Below are positions 61,501-64,000 of a DNA stretch of 64,000 bases, one piece after another (position 1 is the first letter of the stretch; each line of letters starts with the position of its first letter). The position numbers were made by a program, and so were the translations under genes. The notes under the pieces are model-generated. The model was given only the letters and a program-made list of their open reading frames with translations, did not search any database and was not told where the DNA came from. The DNA comes from Rallus limicola (lineage: Eukaryota > Chordata > Aves > Gruiformes > Rallidae): assembly GCA_022605955.1 (NCBI GenBank), contig JAKCOZ010000008.1:22755083-22819082 (forward strand), written 5' to 3'.

Positions 61501-64000
61501 AACTTGCAAGCATGCAGAAAAACACTGCTTGAGGCAGCCAAACATACAACAAAATGCAGCCAAATGTACAGCTGAACTTAAGAGCACAAACAGAATGCAA
61601 GTGCTATACTGATGTGCTTTTATTTTACTGAATTCATTAAAACTTAAAATAACAGGAAGACACACAAGATCTAAAAGGAGTTCTCTGAGTTACTACAAAC
61701 CAATACTCTTTTCCTCATTTGTCCTTTGCATGGTTCAGATGTGCTCTGAGAACACCTGAGAGTCTCTTTTCTGAACTGTAACTGCTACAGTGTTCTGCTC
61801 CCTTTTACACATCACAGGTATAATAGCATGCTGTGGAGACACTCCTGAGCTAGGTACTTCCATAACACATCGTGCTGGTATCTGAAAAGATGTTACCTTT
61901 GCTTTCAAAGCAATAGACCTAGATTTGCACAGCTCCTTGTCCAAACTAGAAGGGGGTTGACTGTCAACCACAGTTTTAACATATTCTTCCAGTCCATCTC
62001 AGATTAGTCAACAAAAATGAAATCAAGAAAGTTCAGACTTATTGGACCAAAAAATCTCACATTTAAAGGGTCTGTAAATAATTTCAATACCAAGTATTGC
62101 TTAAATGTTAAAAAAAAAACACCTAAGGAGCACAGTACAGGTTAAACACAAATGTGAATACAGCCCCACCTGGTGCTTAAAAAAAAAAAAAAAAAAGAGT
62201 GCTAGCAAAACCTTAACAGTACACATTTAATAGAACTATGAATAGTGTTGTTGGAACTATACTTGAAAGTTCTTCTTTTTTAAAGCTTCTATAAAGTAAT
62301 CTGCATACCATATGCTTTAAAAATGCAAAAATACTATTTGAAAAAATATTTTTATAAATTTGTTCATTACTTTTTGTTACATCCTACTTCTAATACTTTT
62401 ATAAACTAAAATGTAAAACTGTGTCCATGAAAAGAATATTCTTGTAGACTTACTCTTCAATCACCCGTCTCAAGGCAAAAATATCAGATTTACTTCCTTC
62501 AGTCATCTTCTGAAGTTTTTTTAGACACTTTCTCATGTATGTCTTATGTGGGTTAGATTACATTGTATATTCCTACTAGCTCAAGACCTAATATCTTACC
62601 TTTTTTTTTCAAATGCTATGATATTACAAGGTAGCACTTAATCACAGTTAGAAATATTACCTGTTTAAAAAGGCAATATATATTTCCCACATCCTTTATT
62701 TTGGAAACTGAATGTTCTTCTCAATAAACGTTTTTTTAAAAACCCTTTTTAAATGCATTTGCCATTTTAGATATAAGTTTGAGGTGAAAGGTCGTATTAA
62801 AGGATAATCAGATTTGCAATTTTCCATTCCAAATTGTTTAGCAAACTCTGTTTACATAACCCCATTTTTATCAACCTTCAAGAGCACACTGACAGTTGTA
62901 CCTTTCCAGCAGTGTGAAAAAAGTCATTGGCCTCTCGTAGCAGGGTTCTCCTTTCTTCCATGTGGAAGCACACTTCTTCTTGCAACAGACAGATTTTCTG
63001 GTTTGAAAGCTTTAGATGTTCTTTCTCTGTATAGTCCTCTGAAAGCAAGATCCTAAGTGCTTCAGCTTCCAGTTGTTTCACAGCGGAATTCCATTCCTAA
63101 CAGGAAAAACTCTTGTTTTAATCACCTATACATAGAAAAGTACACCTGCACAGCAATCACATAGATAGTCAAAAACATGAATCACATTTATAAGCCTGAA
63201 AGTGATCACCATTTAAAAGAGTATTTCTACTAGGAGGGATTTCTCAACAAATACCGATTTTAGCGACAGATTTTTCAGTGGTGGCATTCTATATTCTTTG
63301 ACACAGTTTCACAGGCAGAAGTAGCAGTTACTAGTGTGTCTGCTGGGAAAAAAACCTCTGGATAATGTAAAAGCAAGAAACTTCTAGTTAGTAAGGCCAC
63401 ACTCTGACAAACAGCCCCTCAAGTCCAGCTATTTAACCAAGACCAAGTTAAAATATTTTCCAGATAATAGCTGCTTCCAGTGAGACAATTTCTACAGAGA
63501 GCTGTTTGGTAATCAGTTGAATCAAACAACGCTCCCATACAGTGAAGTGTGCTGTCACCCTGACACTGTCCCTTGAACGTTTTTCCTCATATCCTACACA
63601 AAACCACAAGCCTGTTCAAAGCACATCTCTGCCTTACCTGACCATGAACCTTCCTAGTGGCACCTACAGGTTTAAGAGATGTTTTAAGAAAGGAAGATCC
63701 TACTTTAGAATTTCAAGCCAGTCAGAAACATTATTAAAAATTTAACTGAATATGAAGGTACTTTAAAATGGATTCAGTTGAATCAGTACAAGTTTGCATA
63801 AAGGTATTTTTTTCTGCATTGCACCACTTGGAAGCATATTTAGCTGATCAGAACTGTTTTCTATTTGACTCCTATTTCTATTTTCAACTGTCCATACTGA
63901 ACTGACTTGTGCTTCCAATGTATGGTCCAAATTATCCATCAAATTTAGGGATTAAACCTTCATAAACAAAACTTTTTTCCCTACAATTTTTTTACCTGTG
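13256..64000 (-). CDS. CCDC141: CCDC141 (CAMDI), 3' two-thirds of gene, two alternative C-termini
   Basis: CCDC141 is a spectrin-repeat-like coiled-coil protein. From literature it associates with myosin II and DISC1 and acts in centrosome positioning and neuronal migration. It is also expressed in heart and muscle, and it lies next to TTN. Seventeen full internal exons and the terminal exon at 23.5 kb match the recalled human order residue for residue in many stretches (for example [13 protein letters not shown] and [10 protein letters not shown]). They join in frame: 3708 nt from 63096 to the stop at 23303. Domain order is helical spectrin-like repeats (63.1-30.6 kb), a disordered acidic region (26.3-25.6 kb), an Ig domain, then a tail anchor. 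Alternatively four more exons (15.6-13.2 kb) supply a second Ig domain (4194 nt total). The N-terminal exons and promoter lie beyond 64000. Confidence 0.93.
13383..14957 (-). other. CCDC141: CCDC141 intron before alternative last exon
   Basis: About 1.6 kb, AT-rich. No repeat or further exon was recognised. Confidence 0.55.
14958..15123 (-). CDS. CCDC141: CCDC141 alternative exon: linker after second Ig domain
   Basis: A 166-nt exon between acceptor ttgtttcag|AGAAGA and donor GTAAG|GTAACT. It encodes [20 protein letters not shown] and more, ending HLPV plus two bases. It is hydrophilic and follows the Ig G strand directly. A TAA stop lies two bases past the donor, in frame, so an unspliced message would end here (14954-14956). 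A second possible donor 5 nt earlier (CCA|GTAAGG) gives Val then stop with the next exon and is less likely to encode a tail. Confidence 0.7.
15212..15341 (-). CDS. CCDC141: CCDC141 alternative exon: second Ig domain, C-terminal half
   Basis: A 130-nt exon, acceptor gttttacag|ATTGAG, donor GTGATAG|GTGATT, phase 0 to 1. It encodes [20 protein letters not shown] then [19 protein letters not shown]. The D-T-G-R-Y-I-C motif is the classic Ig strand-F signature with the disulfide cysteine, and ASNEIGKA is a typical I-set F-G turn. The introns on either side are only 88 and 95 nt, much shorter than elsewhere in the gene. Confidence 0.85.
15437..15591 (-). CDS. CCDC141: CCDC141 alternative exon: second Ig domain, N-terminal half
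   Basis: A 155-nt exon, acceptor cttttcag|TACAAG, donor ATATGT|GTATGT, entering in phase 1 and leaving in phase 0. It encodes [20 protein letters not shown], then [20 protein letters not shown]. Strand B carries the canonical cysteine (LHC) and strand C the core tryptophan (CWMKDD). The GKPKP turn is typical of I-set domains in titin-like and myopalladin-like proteins. It joins the exon at 23395-23567 in frame (G|TA), replacing the membrane tail. Confidence 0.85.
15592..23302 (-). other. CCDC141: CCDC141 intron / 3' UTR of tail-anchored form
   Basis: The high-coordinate part (about 22870-23302) would be the 3' UTR of the tail-anchored form. The rest is a 7.7-kb AT-rich intron of the longer form. 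No recognisable transposable element or RNA gene was seen. Open frames in it are short and lack matching splice phase. Confidence 0.6.
22872..22877 (-). terminator. CCDC141: Candidate poly(A) signal of tail-anchored CCDC141
   Basis: An AATAAA on the minus strand about 425 nt after the stop at 23303. Another occurs at 22756-22761. No strong GT-rich element follows, so the choice is tentative. Confidence 0.35.
23303..23567 (-). CDS. CCDC141: CCDC141 terminal exon: Ig domain 1 C-half plus membrane tail
   Basis: The acceptor ctgcttcag|GTACAAG completes Trp (TG|G) and continues [19 protein letters not shown], finishing Ig domain 1 with [14 protein letters not shown]. Without splicing it reads on through [11 protein letters not shown] into [17 protein letters not shown] and stops after TK (TAA at 23303-23305). 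This hydrophobic stretch within five residues of the end is a tail anchor and matches the C-terminus of human CCDC141 as I recall it. An internal donor (GTGAAAG|GTAACA, exon edge 23395) allows splicing to the exon at 15437-15591 instead. Strand F lacks the disulfide cysteine. Confidence 0.92.
23395..23567 (-). CDS. CCDC141: CCDC141 exon, spliced (internal-donor) form
   Basis: The same exon ended at donor GTGAAAG|GTAACA: 173 nt, phase 2 in and phase 1 out. The leftover G plus TA of the exon at 15591 makes a Val codon, giving [11 protein letters not shown] across the junction. The open, phase-matched join supports this alternative. Confidence 0.7.
23568..25456 (-). other. CCDC141: CCDC141 intron splitting Ig domain 1
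   Basis: A 1.9-kb intron inside Ig domain 1. It contains a 115-codon minus-strand open frame (23884-24231) without phase-compatible splice sites. No repeat is recognised. Confidence 0.7.
25457..26340 (-). CDS. CCDC141: CCDC141 large exon: disordered acidic region and start of Ig 1
   Basis: An 884-nt exon, the largest here. The acceptor follows a long pyrimidine tract (cctaatttaag|GAGAGG), and the donor is CTGACATG|GTGGGT. It encodes about 294 residues. An acidic, serine-rich, probably disordered stretch includes [16 protein letters not shown] (26155-26202), which closely resembles the human sequence. It is followed by [20 protein letters not shown] and then the Ig start [20 protein letters not shown]. 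It ends TLTW, with the Trp codon split TG|G. The donor 4 nt later (TGGTGG|GTAGCT) is rejected because it breaks the frame. Strand B reads LEVEV, with no cysteine. Confidence 0.95.
29889..29898 (-). other. Exon-like 10-nt island (candidate microexon)
   Basis: ATGGCATCAG is flanked by a strong acceptor (tttttctttcag) and a good donor (GTAAAC). Inclusion between the exons at 30589-30696 and 25457-26340 would shift the frame and give a stop five codons after the upstream exon. It is either chance or a poison microexon. Confidence 0.2.
30165..30320 (+). mobile_element. CR1 LINE 3' fragment
   Basis: CTCCCTGGCAGTGTTCAAGG through CCTTCCAATCCAAACCATTC, followed by TATGATTCTG, is the 3' end of an avian CR1 element with its ATTCTATGATTCT-type terminal repeat. 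It is 5'-truncated at about 150 bp. The sister fragment at 39385-39545 is from a similar part. Confidence 0.85.
30589..30696 (-). CDS. CCDC141: CCDC141 exon, charged linker
   Basis: 108 nt, phase 0-0, acceptor ttcatgtag|CAGAAA, donor CAACAG|GTTAGT. It encodes [20 protein letters not shown] and a Lys/Glu/Gln-rich remainder. It is a linker between the last helical repeat and the acidic region. Human CCDC141 is divergent here, so it is placed by splice sites and phase. Confidence 0.85.
30697..33724 (-). other. CCDC141: CCDC141 intron with solo ERV LTR
   Basis: A 3-kb intron containing an ERVL-type LTR on the opposite strand (32340-32940). The rest is AT-rich, with no further feature recognised. 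Confidence 0.75.
32340..32940 (+). mobile_element. Solo LTR of an avian endogenous retrovirus (ERVL-like)
   Basis: About 600 bp from TGCTGGTTCTTGGCTG to GGGGTTAAACCACAACA, an LTR family I recognise as common in bird genomes. Visible LTR parts are a TATA box (TATAAA, 32623-32628) and a poly(A) signal (ATTAAA, 32805-32810), in the order U3-R-U5 on the plus strand. No internal retroviral gene is attached, so it is a recombined solo LTR. Clear target-site duplications were not found. It lies antisense within a CCDC141 intron. Confidence 0.8.
33725..33834 (-). CDS. CCDC141: CCDC141 exon, helical region
   Basis: 110 nt, phase 1 in and 0 out, acceptor ctttgtag|GTATTG, donor GATTAAG|GTATTT. It encodes [20 protein letters not shown], then [16 protein letters not shown]. 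The human counterpart reads LEEGQKYIEKI and SVTELCESL, so identity is clear. It is the end of the last spectrin-like helix. Confidence 0.93.
33835..35037 (-). other. CCDC141: CCDC141 intron
   Basis: A 1.2-kb AT-rich intron with nothing recognised. Confidence 0.75.
35038..35221 (-). CDS. CCDC141: CCDC141 exon, spectrin-like repeat
   Basis: 184 nt, phase 0 to 1, acceptor tctatcag|TGTCAA, donor TATG|GTAACG. It encodes [20 protein letters not shown], then [20 protein letters not shown] and [20 protein letters not shown]. It is nearly identical to human in the VRVGKYS and QQFNKFI stretches. The amphipathic pattern fits a helical repeat. Confidence 0.96.
35222..36786 (-). other. CCDC141: CCDC141 intron with 17-bp tandem duplication
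   Basis: A 1.6-kb AT-rich intron with a perfect 17-bp tandem duplication at 36508-36541. Otherwise nothing is recognised. Confidence 0.7.
36508..36541. repeat. Perfect 17-bp tandem duplication
   Basis: Two exact copies of TGATAGATACACTGAAT lie head to tail. Confidence 0.9.
36787..36978 (-). CDS. CCDC141: CCDC141 exon, spectrin-like repeat
   Basis: 192 nt, phase 0-0, acceptor tttaaacag|AATCTT, donor GAAGAG|GTACTA. It encodes [20 protein letters not shown], then [20 protein letters not shown] and [21 protein letters not shown] matches human DYKKNLDL. A heptad-like hydrophobic spacing is visible. Confidence 0.96.
37423..37456. repeat. Perfect 17-bp tandem duplication
   Basis: Two exact copies of TATTCATACTTTATGAT lie head to tail, 0.9 kb from a similar-sized duplication in the neighbouring intron. 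Confidence 0.9.
37507..37549. repeat. (AC)11(AT)10 compound microsatellite
   Basis: Eleven AC units pass directly into ten AT units. It is likely length-polymorphic. Confidence 0.95.
37735..38200 (+). mobile_element. CR1 LINE fragment, diverged
   Basis: The themes GGAGTCCTCTGTCCACTTCA, CAAATCCAGCAAAGGGCAAC, AGAGGCTGTGGAGCC and CTCCCTTCCAACATCAATGA, ending TTCTGTAA, follow the order of the CR1 ORF2 end and 3' UTR. A poly(T) stretch and small deletions show it is old. Edges are approximate. Confidence 0.75.
38887..39027 (-). CDS. CCDC141: CCDC141 exon, conserved helix
   Basis: 141 nt, phase 0-0, acceptor ctttgtttcag|CTCAGA, donor AAAATACAG|GTAATA. It encodes [20 protein letters not shown], then [20 protein letters not shown] and TYAEKIQ. 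It is almost identical to human in [14 protein letters not shown] and is one of the best-conserved pieces of the protein. Confidence 0.97.
39028..45176 (-). other. CCDC141: CCDC141 6.1-kb intron with CR1
   Basis: The largest wholly contained intron of the helical region. It has a CR1 fragment at 39385-39545. A 91-codon open frame (43757-44032) follows an acceptor-like tract but has the wrong phase for its neighbours. Confidence 0.75.
39385..39545 (+). mobile_element. CR1 LINE 3' fragment
   Basis: CTCTCCCTGGCAGTGCTCAA through CCCTTCCAACCCAAACCCTT is the 3' end of a CR1 copy, closely related to the fragment at 30165-30320. The terminal octamer repeat has decayed. Confidence 0.85.
45177..45326 (-). 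CDS. CCDC141: CCDC141 exon, spectrin-like repeat
   Basis: 150 nt, phase 0-0, acceptor ccctgtttag|AATTGT, donor AGCGAG|GTAAAT. It encodes [20 protein letters not shown], then [20 protein letters not shown] and [10 protein letters not shown]. It follows human NVSAKNLQQQLE and KADEYGRTL. Confidence 0.95.
45327..46389 (-). other. CCDC141: CCDC141 intron
   Basis: A 1.1-kb AT-rich intron with nothing recognised. Confidence 0.75.
46390..46569 (-). CDS. CCDC141: CCDC141 exon, spectrin-like repeat
   Basis: 180 nt, phase 0-0, acceptor atattccag|CTGGAA, donor CAACCT|GTGAGT. It encodes [20 protein letters not shown], then [20 protein letters not shown] and [20 protein letters not shown]. The end matches human LGVDIISSVQRP in pattern. 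Confidence 0.95.
46854..47042 (-). CDS. CCDC141: CCDC141 exon, spectrin-like repeat
   Basis: 189 nt, phase 0-0, acceptor ttttgctag|CAACTG, donor AAGAAA|GTTAGT. It encodes [20 protein letters not shown], then [20 protein letters not shown] and [17 protein letters not shown], parallel to human DLIHFHQKQKERIQDYEDIL. Confidence 0.95.
47043..47621 (-). other. CCDC141: CCDC141 intron
   Basis: A 0.6-kb intron with nothing recognised. Confidence 0.75.
47622..47747 (-). CDS. CCDC141: CCDC141 exon, spectrin-like repeat
   Basis: 126 nt, phase 0-0, acceptor atcttttag|ACTACC, donor TATCAG|GTGAGA. It encodes [20 protein letters not shown], then [20 protein letters not shown] and YQ. LDLRQKWNDMKPQFQ is the human equivalent of its end. 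Confidence 0.95.
47748..48516 (-). other. CCDC141: CCDC141 intron
   Basis: A 0.8-kb AT-rich intron with nothing recognised. Confidence 0.75.
48517..48696 (-). CDS. CCDC141: CCDC141 exon, spectrin-like repeat
   Basis: 180 nt, phase 0-0, acceptor tatttcctag|GTAAAT, donor AAAATT|GTAAGT. It encodes [20 protein letters not shown], then [20 protein letters not shown] and KI. Similarity to human is lower here; the ending KEQLK is shared. No long open frame marks it, so it is called from splice sites, phase and order. Confidence 0.88.
48697..50051 (-). other. CCDC141: CCDC141 intron
   Basis: A 1.4-kb AT-rich intron with nothing recognised. Confidence 0.75.
50052..50228 (-). CDS. CCDC141: CCDC141 exon, spectrin-like repeat
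   Basis: 177 nt, phase 0-0, acceptor cttctgtag|GTGAAT, donor GATATG|GTGAGT. It encodes [20 protein letters not shown], then [20 protein letters not shown] and [11 protein letters not shown]. It matches human SLKEFYETEIPQ and LEFLNLINM. Confidence 0.95.
50229..51206 (-). other. CCDC141: CCDC141 intron
   Basis: A 1.0-kb AT-rich intron with nothing recognised. Confidence 0.75.
51207..51398 (-). CDS. CCDC141: CCDC141 exon, spectrin-like repeat
   Basis: 192 nt, phase 0-0, acceptor aaccctcaaag|GAAACG, donor ATGGAG|GTACAG. It encodes [20 protein letters not shown], then [20 protein letters not shown] and [21 protein letters not shown] and TYVAFLKS are shared with human. Confidence 0.96.
51399..53349 (-). 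other. CCDC141: CCDC141 intron
   Basis: A 2.0-kb intron. Open frames at 52780-53072 (minus) and 51866-52177 (plus) have no family similarity or phase-matched splice sites. Nothing else is recognised. Confidence 0.7.
53350..53469 (-). CDS. CCDC141: CCDC141 exon, spectrin-like repeat
   Basis: 120 nt, phase 0-0, acceptor aaatgaag|GTATCG, donor ACAAAG|GTAAAA. It encodes [20 protein letters not shown], then [20 protein letters not shown]. It is equivalent to human SIQKISPVLS and SEKILNKYLEL. The pyrimidine tract of the acceptor is weak, but order and phase fit. Confidence 0.94.
53470..55227 (-). other. CCDC141: CCDC141 intron
   Basis: A 1.8-kb AT-rich intron with nothing recognised. Confidence 0.75.
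55228..55369 (-). CDS. CCDC141: CCDC141 exon, spectrin-like repeat
   Basis: 142 nt, phase 2 in and 0 out, acceptor ttcattttag|TACTTG, donor AACAAG|GTACAT. It encodes [20 protein letters not shown], then [20 protein letters not shown] and LDDHLNK. It matches human SGIHEMMGCIKRRVDHLTEQ and ALKKQQLTAS. A run of nine A bases encodes the KKK. Confidence 0.95.
55370..58283 (-). other. CCDC141: CCDC141 intron with old CR1
   Basis: A 2.9-kb intron containing a decayed CR1-like fragment near 56510-56985. The remainder is AT-rich and unremarkable. Confidence 0.7.
56510..56985 (+). mobile_element. Decayed CR1 LINE fragment
   Basis: AGCAGAGGCCACCTGGATGG, and later CACTAGAACAGGTTGCCTAG followed by AGAGGCTATGGAAATTTCAT, keep the CR1 ORF2-end order. 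Many substitutions show an old insertion. Edges are approximate. Confidence 0.6.
58284..58456 (-). CDS. CCDC141: CCDC141 exon, spectrin-like repeat
   Basis: 173 nt, phase 0 to 2, acceptor atttcttag|GTACTT, donor CTCACAG|GTATTG. It encodes [20 protein letters not shown], then [20 protein letters not shown] and [17 protein letters not shown]. The human match has YLKLLKSEGLSLAVL and ALQKGQTLISQ. Confidence 0.95.
58457..62901 (-). other. CCDC141: CCDC141 4.4-kb intron
   Basis: AT-rich intron with poly(A)/poly(T) runs and no element or exon that I recognise. Open frames up to about 100 codons exist on both strands without splice support. Confidence 0.7.
62902..63096 (-). CDS. CCDC141: CCDC141 exon, spectrin-like repeat
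   Basis: 195 nt, phase 0-0, acceptor tcctgttag|GAATGG, donor GGAAAG|GTACAA. It encodes [20 protein letters not shown], then [20 protein letters not shown] and [14 protein letters not shown]. It closely matches human [20 protein letters not shown]. It is the most N-terminal full exon in the window. Confidence 0.96.
63097..63995 (-). other. CCDC141: CCDC141 intron
   Basis: A 0.9-kb intron with nothing recognised apart from splice signals at its ends. Confidence 0.6.
63996..64000 (-). CDS. CCDC141: Probable 3' edge of next CCDC141 exon (5 nt visible)
   Basis: The last five bases read CACAG followed by GTAAAAAA on the minus strand, a good donor. The next upstream exon should lie near here and end in phase 0, which this fits. 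Only the edge is visible, so the call is tentative. Confidence 0.4.

Noticed and set aside
1..64000. Search for prokaryotic-type systems, CRISPR arrays, tRNA or rRNA genes
   Set aside because: The sequence is an ordinary vertebrate two-gene locus. No direct-repeat arrays or RNA gene signatures were seen.

Overview
The window is vertebrate genomic DNA, almost certainly from a bird. It is AT-rich, has exons of 100-200 nt separated by kilobase introns, several CR1-type LINE fragments, and one LTR of a type I associate with avian ERVL-like elements. All recognisable coding sequence lies on the minus strand and belongs to two neighbouring genes in tandem, CCDC141 (upstream) and TTN (downstream), the same order and orientation as in human. 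Gene identities and exon matches rest on recalled family sequences plus splice-site and phase arithmetic. No search was run.

Positions 1-6900 hold the 5' end of titin (TTN). There is a TATA/CCAAT promoter, a non-coding first exon, exon 2 with the start codon (ATG at 4495), and exon 3, which together encode the Z1 immunoglobulin domain. The gene continues beyond position 1. The 5' UTR contains a perfect 16-bp hairpin immediately followed by an upstream AUG and a 19-codon uORF.

Positions 6900-13090 are intergenic: the proximal TTN promoter with MEF2-like and E-box motifs, then a CR1 fragment and unremarkable sequence.

Positions 13090-64000 hold the 3' two-thirds of CCDC141 (CAMDI), a spectrin-repeat-like coiled-coil protein. 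Seventeen full internal exons plus a first 3' terminal exon join without a frame error: 3708 nt from the first full exon to the stop, 1235 residues plus stop. A few bases of one more exon sit at the window's end, and the N-terminal exons lie outside.

The most interesting feature is the 3' end of CCDC141, which can be read two ways. If the exon at 23.5 kb is read through, the protein ends in a short hydrophobic tail anchor, as I recall for human CCDC141. If an internal donor in that exon is used, four further exons at 13.2-15.6 kb join in frame (4194 nt, 1397 residues plus stop). These replace the membrane anchor with a second, cysteine-bearing I-set Ig domain and a charged C-terminal tail. 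No RNA genes, CRISPR arrays or plus-strand genes were recognised.
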